Of a DNA stretch of 25,160 bases, positions 1 through 7,897 are shown in pieces (the first letter of the stretch is position 1; every line of letters begins with the position of its first letter). The notes beneath the pieces were generated by a model. That model saw only the letters and a program-made list of their open reading frames with translations. It was not told where the DNA came from and searched no databases. A program made the translations under genes and the position numbers. The stretch comes from an uncultured Clostridia bacterium. GTDB lineage: Bacteria; Bacillota; Clostridia; TANB77; CAG-508. The stretch lies in the NCBI GenBank assembly GCA_948745425.1, contig CAPZDM010000020.1, positions 1 to 25,160 on the forward strand, in the 5' to 3' direction.

Positions 1-12
1 TGTGGTGGTGTG

Positions 13-45
13 AGAGGGAATAAATAAAATAATTATTTATTCTCT
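13..45. other. AT-rich hairpin upstream of murD
   Basis: Arms GAATAAATAA (18-27) and TTATTTATTC (33-42) pair perfectly, and AGA/TCT extends the stem across a two-base bulge. No long T-tract follows, so it is at best a weak terminator of a gene that ends left of the window. Function is not shown. Confidence 0.3.
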
Positions 46-70
46 ACTCGATTTTCTAATGTATAAGCAA

Positions 71-99
71 TAGACAATTATAATTTTTAGGTATATAAT
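71..99 (+). promoter_or_regulatory. Sigma-A-like promoter of murD
   Basis: A TAGACA hexamer at 71-76 and a TATAAT hexamer at 94-99 are separated by 17 bases. The predicted transcript starts about 50 bases before the murD start codon. Confidence 0.5.
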
Positions 100-159
100 A
101 TGTAACTGGAATAACATAAAAAGAATATAATAATATGAAAAATTATTATGGAGGTCAAA

Positions 160-1560
160 ATGGCATATAAGAATGAAAGGTTAGAAGAATTTAATAATTA
201 TTTAAAAAACAGAAAAGTAGCAATAATTGGATTAGGAGTTAGTAATATACCATTATTAGATTATATGAATGAAAAAGAAGCAAGAGTTACAGTTTTTGAT
301 GATAGACCAATAGGTAAAATACCAATAGATGCACTTGAAAAAATCAGAAAATATGAAATAAACTCTTACTTTGGAGATGAATGTTTAAAAAATTTAAAAG
401 GATTTGATATAATTTTTAGATCTCCAAGTTGTATGCCAAATCGTCCTGAATTACAAGAAGAAGTAAATCGTGGGGCAATTCTTACATCAGAAATAGAAAT
501 GGTATTACAAATGTCTCCATCAACTATAATAGGAGTTACTGGAAGTGATGGAAAAACGACAACAACAACTCTAATATATGAAATAATAAAAGCAAAAGGA
601 TATAAATGTTTTCTAGGAGGAAATATAGGAACTCCTCTATTTACAAAAATAGAAGAAATGCTTCCTGAAGATGTAGTTGTACTTGAAATGAGTAGTTTTC
701 AATTAATGGAAATGGAAATTAGTCCACATATTTCTGTAATAACTAATATATCTCCAAACCATTTAAATATACATAAAGACTATGATGAATATATTAATGC
801 TAAGAAAAACATTTTTAGATATCAAGATAATAATGGAATTGTAGTATTAAATTATGATAATGAAATTACAAGAGAAATTGCAAATGAAGCAAATGGAAGA
901 GTTATATTTTTCAGTTCTAAAGAAAAACTACCTGATGGAATAATATTAGATGATGGAATAATAAAGGAATGTAAAGATAAAATAAGAAGACATGTATTAG
1001 ATACAAAAGATATAAAATTACGAGGAAATCACAATTATGAAAATGTTTGTACAGCTATTGCAGCAACTGTAGGATTAGTAGATATAGACACACAAATTAA
1101 TGTAATATCAAATTTTGAAGGTGTTGAGCATAGATTAGAATTTGTAAGAGAAATAAATGGAGTAAAATGGTATAATGATTCAATAGGAACAAGTCCAACT
1201 AGAACAATGGCAGGATTACATTCTTTTGATGAAGAGATTATTTTAATTGCTGGAGGATATGATAAACATTTAGATTATACGCCACTGGCTAAACCGATAT
1301 TAGAAAAGGTAAAAGCTTTAATATTAATGGGTCAAACAGCAGATAAAATATTTTATGCAGTAAAAGAAGAAGCAGAAAATCAAAATAAGGAAATAGAAAC
1401 ATATATGTGTAACAGTTTAGAAGATACTATTAATATGGCAAATAAAGTTGCTAAAAATGGTCAGATAGTATTATTCTCTCCAGCTAGCGCAAGTTTTGAT
1501 TTATTTAAGAATTTTGCAGAACGTGGGGAAAAATTTAAGGAATTAGTAAATAATATATAA
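160..1560 (+). CDS. murD: UDP-N-acetylmuramoylalanine--D-glutamate ligase
   Basis: Mur ligase of 466 residues. By family, it adds D-glutamate to UDP-MurNAc-L-Ala in the cytoplasm, using ATP, during peptidoglycan precursor synthesis. Visible features are an N-terminal nucleotide-binding fold (IIGLGVSNIPLLDY), the Mur ATP loop GVTGSDGKTTTTT at about residues 125-137, NISPNHLNIH in the middle domain, and in the C-terminal domain HRLEFV, NDSIGTSPTRTMAGL and a SPASASFD end motif. An in-frame ATG at 148 is also open, but GGAGG (150-154) lies between the two ATGs and is correctly placed for the ATG at 160, so I start there. The length is normal. It is not inside a visible mur operon; its own promoter precedes it and a hairpin terminator follows directly. 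MurD is preferred over other Mur ligases from the motif spacing and size. Confidence 0.93.
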   Translation: MAYKNERLEEFNNYLKNRKVAIIGLGVSNIPLLDYMNEKEARVTVFDDRPIGKIPIDALEKIRKYEINSYFGDECLKNLKGFDIIFRSPSCMPNRPELQEEVNRGAILTSEIEMVLQMSPSTIIGVTGSDGKTTTTTLIYEIIKAKGYKCFLGGNIGTPLFTKIEEMLPEDVVVLEMSSFQLMEMEISPHISVITNISPNHLNIHKDYDEYINAKKNIFRYQDNNGIVVLNYDNEITREIANEANGRVIFFSSKEKLPDGIILDDGIIKECKDKIRRHVLDTKDIKLRGNHNYENVCTAIAATVGLVDIDTQINVISNFEGVEHRLEFVREINGVKWYNDSIGTSPTRTMAGLHSFDEEIILIAGGYDKHLDYTPLAKPILEKVKALILMGQTADKIFYAVKEEAENQNKEIETYMCNSLEDTINMANKVAKNGQIVLFSPASASFDLFKNFAERGEKFKELVNNI

Positions 1561-1565
1561 AAAAA

Positions 1566-1603
1566 CACGGAGTGAAACATTGTTCCAGCTCCGTATTTTT
1601 TTT
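1566..1603. terminator. Bidirectional terminator between murD and the convergent gene
   Basis: ACGGAG (1567-1572) pairs with CTCCGT (1589-1594). The stem is flanked by A5 on the left and T8 on the right, so it can stop transcription from both sides. It sits between the convergent stop codons. Confidence 0.75.
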
Positions 1604-1604
1604 G

Positions 1605-2009
1605 CTAAATAGCACGAGAAAGATTAGAAATTTTTCTCTCATTAGGGTTAATCATTTTAAGCAAATCCCTAATTCCCTGTTCAAAGTGACCAAGTTTACT
1701 CTCTATTGGAAGTAACCCACCTTTTAAGTGGTATAACTTCAAATAAGATAATAATTCATGTAGACAATGAATCATATGAGGTAATGAACCATCTGAAGAT
1801 GCACTGATTTTGTCGCCAAAGCAACGATATTCCAATGTAAATCCATTTTCTTTTGGTTCAATTACTATACTGCAAATGATTTCTTCTAAAATTACAGAAA
1901 TCTCACTTTGTTTCCAATTCTTATATTGCCGATTTTGTAAAATGTCTTGCATAGGAACTATTAGAGTTTCCTGAAATTGATTAATTAAAGCTTTATTTTC
2001 CTTAGTCAT
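1605..2009 (-). CDS. Hypothetical protein, 134 residues
   Basis: I do not recognise this family. The protein is cytoplasmic by appearance (no signal peptide or membrane segment). It is mostly helical, with a central acidic and aromatic part (IEPKENGFTLEYRCFGD) and a leucine-rich helix (CLHELLSYLKLYHL). The frame stays open upstream to 2159, but the ATG at 2009 has GGAGGG six bases before it and a strong promoter upstream, while the longer form would run through that promoter and into the divergent gene. Codon use differs from the core genes: an in-frame CGG (Arg27) is present. Its promoter resembles that of the minus-strand gene at 6971-7663. It may be a small accessory or acquired gene; no function is claimed. 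Confidence 0.7.
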   Translation of the reverse strand: MTKENKALINQFQETLIVPMQDILQNRQYKNWKQSEISVILEEIICSIVIEPKENGFTLEYRCFGDKISASSDGSLPHMIHCLHELLSYLKLYHLKGGLLPIESKLGHFEQGIRDLLKMINPNERKISNLSRAI

Positions 2010-2052
2010 ATTGTACCCTCCATGAATTTGCCCTTGAGCATTAATTAATACT

Positions 2053-2081
2053 ATTATAACATAATATAATAGTAAAATCAA
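2053..2081 (-). promoter_or_regulatory. Promoter of the 1605-2009 gene
   Basis: On the minus strand, TTGATT (2081-2076) and TATAAT (2058-2053) are 17 bases apart. The 16 bases TATAATAGTATTAATT at and after the -10 box are identical to those at the promoter at 7709-7737. Confidence 0.75.
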
Positions 2082-2146
2082 TTTGTGCACAGTTTTATAA
2101 AAAAAGAATACAATATACGAGAATAAATTAAGGAGGATGTGAATAT

Positions 2147-2638
2147 ATGTATAATTCAAGTTATGAAGAATATATGCAAAATGTATTGGGTTATAATGTT
2201 AGAACTCAAAATACATATCAATTACCAGAAAGTATATATGAAATGCCTAGAGGAAATATTTATGAAAATATGGATTTAGAGGAATTATATCCAGACATAT
2301 ATAGAATGATACAACCAATGGTACAAAAGGTATGTATGAGAGCAACAGGAGTAATAAACGAAGAAATTATAGTAAGTATGACAGATGAAGTATATAATGC
2401 AATGTCAGAAGAAACGAGAGAAACTAGGGAATCGAAAGAAATAAAAAAAGGTGTTAATGAGGTTAGAAATAATTCACAAACTGTCAGAAAAGTAGAAGAA
2501 CATAGACAGAATAATTATTTATTAAGAGACTTGATAAGAATTTTAATTATTAAAGAATTATTAAGAAGAAGACATGGAAGACCACCAATGAGACCAGGAT
2601 CAAATTTTCCAGGAGGGCCAAATTTTCCAAGAATTTAG
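2147..2638 (+). CDS. Conserved clostridial-type hypothetical protein, 163 residues
   Basis: The function is not known to me. The N-terminal half is Tyr/Asn/Met-rich and contains DLEELYPDIYRMIQPMVQKV, a helical block of a kind I associate with small hypothetical proteins of Clostridia. A charged linker follows (residues about 85-125). The end is basic: a hydrophobic helix LLRDLIRILIIKELLRRRHG, then a Pro/Gly-rich tail (RPPMRPGSNFPGGPNFPRI). That composition recalls spore-coat-associated proteins, but this is inference. The start is supported by AAGGAGG at 2130-2136, ten bases upstream. A sequence GAATACAAT about 40 bases upstream faintly resembles a sporulation sigma-E -10 box; the -35 is unconvincing. 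It is divergent from the preceding gene. Confidence 0.75.
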   Translation: MYNSSYEEYMQNVLGYNVRTQNTYQLPESIYEMPRGNIYENMDLEELYPDIYRMIQPMVQKVCMRATGVINEEIIVSMTDEVYNAMSEETRETRESKEIKKGVNEVRNNSQTVRKVEEHRQNNYLLRDLIRILIIKELLRRRHGRPPMRPGSNFPGGPNFPRI

Positions 2639-2668
2639 GCGAAGTTAACAATAATATGTGACATAAAC

Positions 2669-2697
2669 TTGAAATAACTTGTAAAATATGGTAAAAT
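2669..2697 (+). promoter_or_regulatory. Promoter of the SleB-like gene
   Basis: TTGAAA (2669-2674) and TAAAAT (2692-2697) are 17 bases apart, about 60 bases before the start codon at 2760. Confidence 0.6.
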
Positions 2698-2759
2698 TAA
2701 AAGGCAGTGTTAAAATACCATTGCAGCAATAAAAAGAGAAAAGGAGACAGAAGAAACTT

Positions 2760-3566
2760 ATGAGACGGTATTTAGGAATTGATACCACAGTAGATGTCCT
2801 AAACATTACGTTAGGTTTGCTTTTTAAAATGAACGTAATAGCAATATTTTTTGCACTAATAAGCTTAATTTTAGAAAGTTATAACATTTCTAAAATAGAG
2901 GAAATCTACGGAGAGTCACAACCAAACTTCACGTTGGAAGAAACAAGAGAGTTCGTAAAAGAGCAATTGGAAGAATACATAAATGCAATTGAACTTTCAG
3001 AGGAGATTAACGTTTCTGAGTTTATAAAAGAGATGGCAAGACAATCTAATATCTCAATTATACACCCAGTAGTTAAATTGTATTATTATCCAACAGAAGA
3101 AGAATACTTATGGGCATGTCTAATGGCAATTGCAGAAGCAGGATTAGAAGATGCCTTTGGTCAGACTCTTGTCACAAATGTGGCAATAAACAGAGCAATT
3201 CAAAGTGGAGAAAGTCTGATTGATGTATTTACAGCAGATGGACAGTATTCATCAATTCATAATGGAGTACCACATATTCGTATTGAACATGAAGATGGGG
3301 CAATCGAGTGGATTCTGATAACAGAAGATATGATTACTGATGAAATCAGGGAAGCTGTGGATAAAGCTTTTAAAAAGGATTATACTGAGGAATTACTTAA
3401 GATAGAAGCTATTAATAAAGGACTTGATTCATATTATTATGAAGGTGGAGCATTATACTTCTATAATCCCAAAGCAATATCACAAGAACAATCAGACTCA
3501 CGGGCGAACATAAAAGTATCGTTTCAGCATGGGAACCATATATTCCATAAAAAGTGGAATATATGA
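2760..3566 (+). CDS. Membrane-anchored SleB-type cell wall hydrolase
   Basis: A 268-residue protein with an N-terminal membrane segment (about residues 18-42) and a C-terminal domain matching the SleB/Hydrolase_2 family. By family, this is a peptidoglycan lytic enzyme acting outside the membrane, as in spore cortex lysis or wall remodelling. Family features visible are EEEYLWACLMAIAEAGLE (putative catalytic Glu in AEAG), VTNVAINRAIQSG (the aVanvvlNRv block), ADGQYSSI, YFYNPKAIS, and the terminal GNHIFHKKW block. AAGGAG lies 13 bases before this ATG, rather far; the next ATG (2829) has no good site and would start inside the membrane segment. Two CGG codons (Arg3, Arg248) are read in frame, and GCG/TCG/ACG codons suggest a different history from the core genes. 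Substrate and role in germination are inferred only. Confidence 0.75.
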   Translation: MRRYLGIDTTVDVLNITLGLLFKMNVIAIFFALISLILESYNISKIEEIYGESQPNFTLEETREFVKEQLEEYINAIELSEEINVSEFIKEMARQSNISIIHPVVKLYYYPTEEEYLWACLMAIAEAGLEDAFGQTLVTNVAINRAIQSGESLIDVFTADGQYSSIHNGVPHIRIEHEDGAIEWILITEDMITDEIREAVDKAFKKDYTEELLKIEAINKGLDSYYYEGGALYFYNPKAISQEQSDSRANIKVSFQHGNHIFHKKWNI

Positions 3567-3574
3567 TTCAAAAA

Positions 3575-3604
3575 AGGCAAGGAAAAGTTGTAACTTCCTT
3601 GCCT
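3575..3604. terminator. Hairpin after the SleB-like gene
   Basis: AGGCAAGGAA (3575-3584) pairs perfectly with TTCCTTGCCT (3595-3604). The A-run lies on the left side, so it is a better terminator for minus-strand transcripts. On the plus strand only a weak T-rich tail follows. Confidence 0.55.
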
Positions 3605-3637
3605 ATCTCCTTATATAAATAGTTTTAGCAGACTAAT

Positions 3638-3664
3638 TTACAAAATTTTACAACTTACAAAATT
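3638..3664 (+). repeat. Two direct repeats overlapping a promoter
   Basis: TTACAAAATT occurs at 3638-3647 and again at 3655-3664, a 17-base period. The second copy runs into the -35 box of the promoter at 3663. This could be an operator. Confidence 0.4.
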
Positions 3665-3692
3665 GACAAGATGTATAAACTTATGCTATAAT
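3663..3692 (+). promoter_or_regulatory. Strong promoter of the 3803 gene
   Basis: A consensus TTGACA (3663-3668) and a consensus TATAAT (3687-3692) are separated by 18 bases. The leader to the start codon is about 105 bases. Confidence 0.75.
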
Positions 3693-3802
3693 AAAATATA
3701 TCATATAGTTGAATACTATATAAATAGATACCCATAAACTTTTTTACTCACATTGGTAGAAGTATACCTTGTGTGATTTTTACAGTAGAAGGAGGAACAA
3801 GA

Positions 3803-4099
3803 ATGAAAAAAGAGCAACTTAGGAATTTAGGTATTTCACCAGAAAAACCTGGTATAGCCTATATGAGGAAAATGCTTGATGGAACAATCAAAACCCAAAA
3901 TTTAACTGATAAGCAGATTGATGAGGTTTTGGATGCGTGGAATTCAAGGCATTTTGTTCCAAATGACATGAAAGAGGAAGTTGATCATGTATCTCCACCA
4001 ATTACGCAAGAAGAATTGGAGCAGAAACTTTTTAGTCAAGAAGATTATAATCGTATCTATGTAGAATTAATTGAGAAATATTTAAAAACTATTAGTTAA
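3803..4099 (+). CDS. Hypothetical protein, 98 residues
   Basis: A small soluble protein that I do not recognise. It is charged, with the motif GISPEKPGIAYMRKMLDG near the start, a central helix (DKQIDEVLDAWNSR), and an acidic C-terminal helix (QEDYNRIYVELIEKYLKT). The frame is open from 3773, but GGAGG at 3791-3795 is seven bases before the ATG at 3803, which decides the start. It is monocistronic: a consensus promoter upstream and a clean terminator just after the stop. No membrane segment or signal peptide. Function unknown. Confidence 0.7.
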   Translation: MKKEQLRNLGISPEKPGIAYMRKMLDGTIKTQNLTDKQIDEVLDAWNSRHFVPNDMKEEVDHVSPPITQEELEQKLFSQEDYNRIYVELIEKYLKTIS

Positions 4100-4110
4100 C
4101 AAAAATTAGA

Positions 4111-4131
4111 AAGGTGCGTTTGCACCTTTTT
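4111..4131 (+). terminator. Terminator of the 3803 gene
   Basis: AAGGTGC (4111-4117) pairs with GCACCTT (4122-4128) around a four-base loop, and the stem runs into five T residues. Confidence 0.85.
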
Positions 4132-4243
4132 AGTGTAGTACAATTAAGCCACTTTTTCTATAAAATATATGCATTAAAAATATTTGTATATTACGAAAAA
4201 AAATGAACATATTAATAATAAATATATTTATAGGAGAATATTA

Positions 4244-4372
4244 ATGGAAGAAAAAGAAAGAAAAGAAGATACTACAAAATATGGAGAATTTATTCCTTCA
4301 TATTTTGCTTGGCTAACTTTGGAGAAACAAAAAGAGAATGCAGATAAATTGTCAGATATAACAAAAAAGTGA
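4244..4372 (+). CDS. Very small hypothetical protein, 42 residues
   Basis: A 42-residue peptide, charged at both ends, with the core YGEFIPSYFAWLTLEKQKEN. The frame opens at 4184, but AGGAG at 4232-4236, seven bases before the ATG at 4244, sets the start. The last codons and the stop lie in the left arm of its own terminator hairpin, which supports a real short transcript. I do not recognise it. Confidence 0.55.
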   Translation: MEEKERKEDTTKYGEFIPSYFAWLTLEKQKENADKLSDITKK

Positions 4373-4396
4373 GATAAAACCTCACTTTTTTGTTAT
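4358..4396 (+). terminator. Perfect 16-bp terminator overlapping a stop codon
   Basis: ATAACAAAAAAGTGAG (4358-4373) pairs perfectly with CTCACTTTTTTGTTAT (4381-4396), with a seven-base loop. The stop codon TGA (4370-4372) of the 42-residue gene is in the left arm. Confidence 0.85.
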
Positions 4397-4403
4397 ATAA
4401 TAG

Positions 4404-4433
4404 AACCTTTGTCTAACATATAGAAGGTTTGTC
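4404..4433 (+). repeat. Repeats upstream of the clpC promoter
   Basis: AACCTT (4404-4409) and AAGGTT (4424-4429) form an inverted pair, and TTTGTC repeats at 4408 and 4428 with a 20-base period. They lie just upstream of the -35 box. The pattern is not the CtsR heptad repeat or CIRCE, so any regulator is unknown. Confidence 0.3.
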
Positions 4434-4440
4434 GAAGCTA

Positions 4441-4468
4441 TTGAATTGTACTATTACAGTGTTATAAT
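4441..4468 (+). promoter_or_regulatory. Promoter of clpC
   Basis: TTGAAT (4441-4446) and TATAAT (4463-4468) are separated by 16 bases, followed by a short leader with AGAGGAG at 4481-4487. Confidence 0.65.
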
Positions 4469-4496
4469 TTGAGAAAAACAAGAGGAGAGATAGCAA

Positions 4497-6929
4497 ATGA
4501 TGGATTATAAATTTACAAAAAGTGCAAATAAAGCACTTGAACTTGCAAGTGAAATAGCGATAAAATTAGGGCATAATTATGTAGGCACAGAGCATTTATT
4601 ATATGGACTAGCAGAAGAGAAAACAGGAGTAGCAGGTAGAGTTTTAGAAAAACAAGATATAACTCCAGAAAAAATTTTAGAGGATATAGAGAGTTTAATA
4701 GGAAAAAATGAGGAAGGAGTAGATAAAACCTTAGGTTTCACACCTAGAAGCAAAAAGGTATTTGAAAACGCTTTTAAGGAATCTAAAAAAATAGATTCAG
4801 ATTATATAGGAACAGAGCATATATTAATTGGAATAATTAGAGAAACTGACAGTATAGCAGCAAGAATTATAAGTGACTTAGGAATTGATATTCAAATTAT
4901 GTACAATGAAATTATGCAGGTATTAGACGACCAAGATTTTTCTAATGATAAAAATACTAAAAATATAGATAACAAGAGAAAAGGAAGCTATTCAAATACT
5001 TCGGTACTTAATCAATATAGTGTAGATTTAACAATAGATGCAAAAAAAGGAAAACTAGACAATATTGTAGGGAGAAATAGAGAAATAGAAAGAGTTATTC
5101 AGATTTTAACTAGACGAACTAAAAATAATCCATGTCTAATAGGTGAGCCAGGTGTCGGAAAAACAGCAATAGCAGAGGGGTTAGCAGAAAAAATAGTTTC
5201 AGAAGATGTTCCAGAAATGTTAAAAAACAAAAGAATTGTTTCTTTAGATATTTCTAGTATGGTAGCTGGTGCAAAATATAGAGGAGATTTTGAAGATAGA
5301 ATAAAGAAATCTCTAAATGAGGTCAGAAAAGCAAAAGATGTTATTTTATTTATAGATGAAATTCATACAATTGTAGGAGCAGGAGCAGCAGAAGGGGCAA
5401 TAGATGCTGCCAATATTTTAAAACCATTATTATCAAGAGGAGAAATACAAGTAATAGGAGCAACTACTATAAATGAATATAGAAAATATATAGAAAAAGA
5501 TGCTGCACTAGAGAGAAGATTTAGTTCTGTTCTGGTTGAAGAACCAAGTAATAATGATACAGTATTGATATTAAAAGGAATTAGAGATAAATATGAATTA
5601 CATCATAATGTAAGAATTACAGACGAAGCATTAGAAGAGGCAGTTATATTATCATCAAGGTATATTAATGATAGATTTTTACCAGATAAGGCTATTGATA
5701 TTATTGATGAAGCAGCTTCAATGGCAAGAATGAAGAAATATACTTTACCAGAAAGAATAAAGGATTTAGAAGAGGAAATATCAGTTACAAAAAAAGCTAA
5801 AGAAGAAGCAATTAATGTGCAAAATTTTGAGGAAGCAGCAATGTTAAGAGATAAAGAAGAAAAACAAAGAATTAAAATTGATGAAGAAAAAGAGAAATGG
5901 AATGAAAAAAATGTAAAAGATGTTACAGATATAACAAAAGAAGATATTGCAAGTATTGTATCAACTTGGACTAATATTCCAGTTCAAAAAATAACCCAAG
6001 ATGAGAATGAAAAGTTAAGAAATTTAGAAGAATCGCTTCATAAAAGAGTAGTAGGACAGAATGAAGCAATAGAAGCAGTAGCAAAGGCAATAAGAAGAGG
6101 AAGAGTAGGGCTAAAAGATCCTAATAGACCAATAGGTTCATTTCTATTTTTAGGACCAACAGGAGTAGGAAAAACAGAAACTGCTAAAGCTCTTGCGACT
6201 GAGCTATTTGGAAATGAAAACTCTATGATAAGATTAGATATGTCAGAATTCATGGAAGGACATTCAGTAGCAAAACTTATAGGAGCACCTCCAGGATATG
6301 TTGGATTTGATGAAGGTGGACAATTAACTGAAAAAGTAAGAAGAAAGCCTTATTCAGTAATTTTATTCGATGAAATAGAAAAGGCTCATCCTGATGTTAT
6401 GAACATTTTACTTCAAGTATTAGAAGATGGTAGATTAACTGATTCAACAGGAAGAACAGTAGATTTTAAAAATACAGTGATAATATTAACTTCTAATATT
6501 GGTGCATCTTTAATAAATAAGAAAAAGACACTAGGATTTACAGAAAAAGTAAAGGAAGAACAACAAAGAGAATATGAAGACATTAAAAAGGAAGTTATGG
6601 CAGAAGTAAAAAGAAATTTGAAGCCAGAATTTATTAACCGTATAGATGAAATAATAGTGTTCCATAAATTAAATGATACAGAAATAGAAAAAATAATAGA
6701 ATTACTATTAGTACAAGTAGAAAAAAGATTAAGTGATAATGGATATAATATTAATATAGATAGAAATGTAGTCGAAGAAATAAAAAAACAAGGATATGAT
6801 AAAAATTACGGTGCAAGACCATTAAGAAGAAGTATACAAACTTTAGTAGAAGATAAAATAGCAGAAGAAATTTTAGCAGGAACATTGAGTATAGGAAAAA
6901 AACAAGCCTATGAATTTTCAAAGAAATAA
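4497..6929 (+). CDS. clpC: ClpC-type AAA+ unfoldase
   Basis: An 810-residue class I Clp ATPase. By family, it unfolds proteins and feeds them to ClpP in cytoplasmic quality control and stress response. Domains in order: two N-terminal Clp repeats (about 1-145); first AAA+ module with Walker A GEPGVGKTA near 216 and Walker B VILFIDEIHT near 285; a middle region with the UVR-like helix pair NFEEAAMLRDKEEKQR (about 435-455), which marks ClpC rather than ClpA or ClpB; second AAA+ module with GPTGVGKTE near 553 and VILFDEIEKAHPD near 623; and the C-terminal D2-small domain (YGARPLRRSIQ). The start is set by GGAG nine bases upstream. The usual partners ctsR, mcsA and mcsB are not upstream, and I see no CtsR box. 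A hydrolase-like gene on the minus strand separates it from radA-disA. Confidence 0.95.
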   Translation: MMDYKFTKSANKALELASEIAIKLGHNYVGTEHLLYGLAEEKTGVAGRVLEKQDITPEKILEDIESLIGKNEEGVDKTLGFTPRSKKVFENAFKESKKIDSDYIGTEHILIGIIRETDSIAARIISDLGIDIQIMYNEIMQVLDDQDFSNDKNTKNIDNKRKGSYSNTSVLNQYSVDLTIDAKKGKLDNIVGRNREIERVIQILTRRTKNNPCLIGEPGVGKTAIAEGLAEKIVSEDVPEMLKNKRIVSLDISSMVAGAKYRGDFEDRIKKSLNEVRKAKDVILFIDEIHTIVGAGAAEGAIDAANILKPLLSRGEIQVIGATTINEYRKYIEKDAALERRFSSVLVEEPSNNDTVLILKGIRDKYELHHNVRITDEALEEAVILSSRYINDRFLPDKAIDIIDEAASMARMKKYTLPERIKDLEEEISVTKKAKEEAINVQNFEEAAMLRDKEEKQRIKIDEEKEKWNEKNVKDVTDITKEDIASIVSTWTNIPVQKITQDENEKLRNLEESLHKRVVGQNEAIEAVAKAIRRGRVGLKDPNRPIGSFLFLGPTGVGKTETAKALATELFGNENSMIRLDMSEFMEGHSVAKLIGAPPGYVGFDEGGQLTEKVRRKPYSVILFDEIEKAHPDVMNILLQVLEDGRLTDSTGRTVDFKNTVIILTSNIGASLINKKKTLGFTEKVKEEQQREYEDIKKEVMAEVKRNLKPEFINRIDEIIVFHKLNDTEIEKIIELLLVQVEKRLSDNGYNINIDRNVVEEIKKQGYDKNYGARPLRRSIQTLVEDKIAEEILAGTLSIGKKQAYEFSKK

Positions 6930-6937
6930 TAGAAATG

Positions 6938-6959
6938 AGCCCACAATACATTGTGGGCT
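6938..6959. terminator. Terminator between clpC and a convergent gene
   Basis: AGCCCACAA (6938-6946) and TTGTGGGCT (6951-6959) form a nine-base-pair stem with a four-base loop. The tails are only moderately T-rich on either side. It lies between convergent stop codons. Confidence 0.7.
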
Positions 6960-6970
6960 TTAAGAAAAAT

Positions 6971-7663
6971 TTAAAGATTACCATCAATAATGGCTTCAAC
7001 AAATCCACAGCTTCTACGCATAGCTGTAAAATGAGAAGCAAAGACAGTGTCATATATTCCATCTGGCATCTGGCTATCAAGTGAAACAATTCCATCTCCA
7101 TTAACTTTGAATAAGCAATCTACTATCCAAAGTATTAAGTCATATGGATTTAATGATAGACCAAACTTTGAAACAACAAAAACACAATGGACTTCTTTAC
7201 ATATTTGTTTAACATTTAGATTTTTGATAAACTCAGAATCAGCAGATATATCATTAGCAACACCATGATACAAGCGATAAAGCATATCAGTTCCTTTAAG
7301 TGGTGCAGATACTGAAACAATTGAAGTTCTGAATTTAGCTCTAGCATCTAACCATTGCGTAAGATTTAGAAAGCAAAGTGCATACCAAGAATTGCCATGC
7401 AAAATTATCTTTCTGTAAAAGTCCAGATGTTCATTGATAAACTCTGCAAGTTTTTTGCCATCAGTTTCCAAAGTCGTACAATCTTTTTTTCTAGAAGAAA
7501 TTTTAAAGACAGTACAACCAGCGCAGTAGCGTATAGAAAAATCCTGTCCAAGATTTCCTATAATAACTGCAATGTCGGTATCGCCTTTCTGACACATTTC
7601 TACAGTTAAATTAGAGTCACTGTAGAAATCATACCGTAGTTCTATCGATTTTTCTTCTTTCAT
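6971..7663 (-). CDS. Alpha/beta-hydrolase-like protein
   Basis: A 230-residue protein with no signal peptide. Features of the serine alpha/beta-hydrolase fold can be read: a strand and nucleophile elbow ILHGNSWYALCF (Ser in GNSW; the usual last Gly of G-x-S-x-G is not kept), SVSAPLKGTDML like the oxyanion/lid segment of lipases, NGDGIVSLDSQMP (candidate acid Asp), and VFASHFTAM near the end (candidate His). All three catalytic residue types are thus present in the right order, but no substrate can be named. GGAGG eight bases before the ATG supports the start. It interrupts the common clpC-radA-disA order and has an in-frame CGG (Arg10), which the core genes avoid. Lateral acquisition is possible. 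Confidence 0.6.
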   Translation of the reverse strand: MKEEKSIELRYDFYSDSNLTVEMCQKGDTDIAVIIGNLGQDFSIRYCAGCTVFKISSRKKDCTTLETDGKKLAEFINEHLDFYRKIILHGNSWYALCFLNLTQWLDARAKFRTSIVSVSAPLKGTDMLYRLYHGVANDISADSEFIKNLNVKQICKEVHCVFVVSKFGLSLNPYDLILWIVDCLFKVNGDGIVSLDSQMPDGIYDTVFASHFTAMRRSCGFVEAIIDGNL

Positions 7664-7708
7664 GCATTTTTCCTCCTGCTCATAGATTTATCTATTTAAA
7701 TTAATACT

Positions 7709-7737
7709 ATTATACTACGAATATGCCGAAAAATCAA
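7709..7737 (-). promoter_or_regulatory. Promoter of the hydrolase-like gene
   Basis: On the minus strand, TTGATT (7737-7732) and TATAAT (7714-7709) are 17 bases apart. The -10 box and the next ten bases are identical to those of the promoter at 2053-2081. Confidence 0.75.
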
Positions 7738-7823
7738 CAATTTACATAAAATTGGATTTCAGCTATAAACATTGTTTATGTATTAAGCAGAAATTCAAAA
7801 GTTGCTAAAAATAGAAAAAACAA

Positions 7824-7852
7824 TTGCCAAACAAAGATGTGAATGATATAAT
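7824..7852 (+). promoter_or_regulatory. Promoter of radA-disA
   Basis: TTGCCA (7824-7829) and TATAAT (7847-7852) are 17 bases apart. AAAGG at 7884-7888 precedes the radA start. The 7664-7897 gap otherwise holds only this and the divergent promoter. Confidence 0.7.
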
Positions 7853-7897
7853 ATCAAATGGAAAATATAGGAATTTTACAAAGAAAGGAATTTGTAA

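Noticed and set aside
1565..1572. ACACGG near the murD stop as another frameshift site
   Set aside because: It lies after the murD TAA and is paired in the terminator stem, so it is non-coding.
1605..2159. Longer 184-residue form of the minus-strand gene
   Set aside because: The extra N-terminus crosses the strong promoter and overlaps the divergent gene; the ATG at 2009 has a good ribosome binding site.
4400..4470. CtsR or CIRCE operator before clpC
   Set aside because: The repeats do not match the GGTCAAA heptads or the CIRCE inverted repeat.
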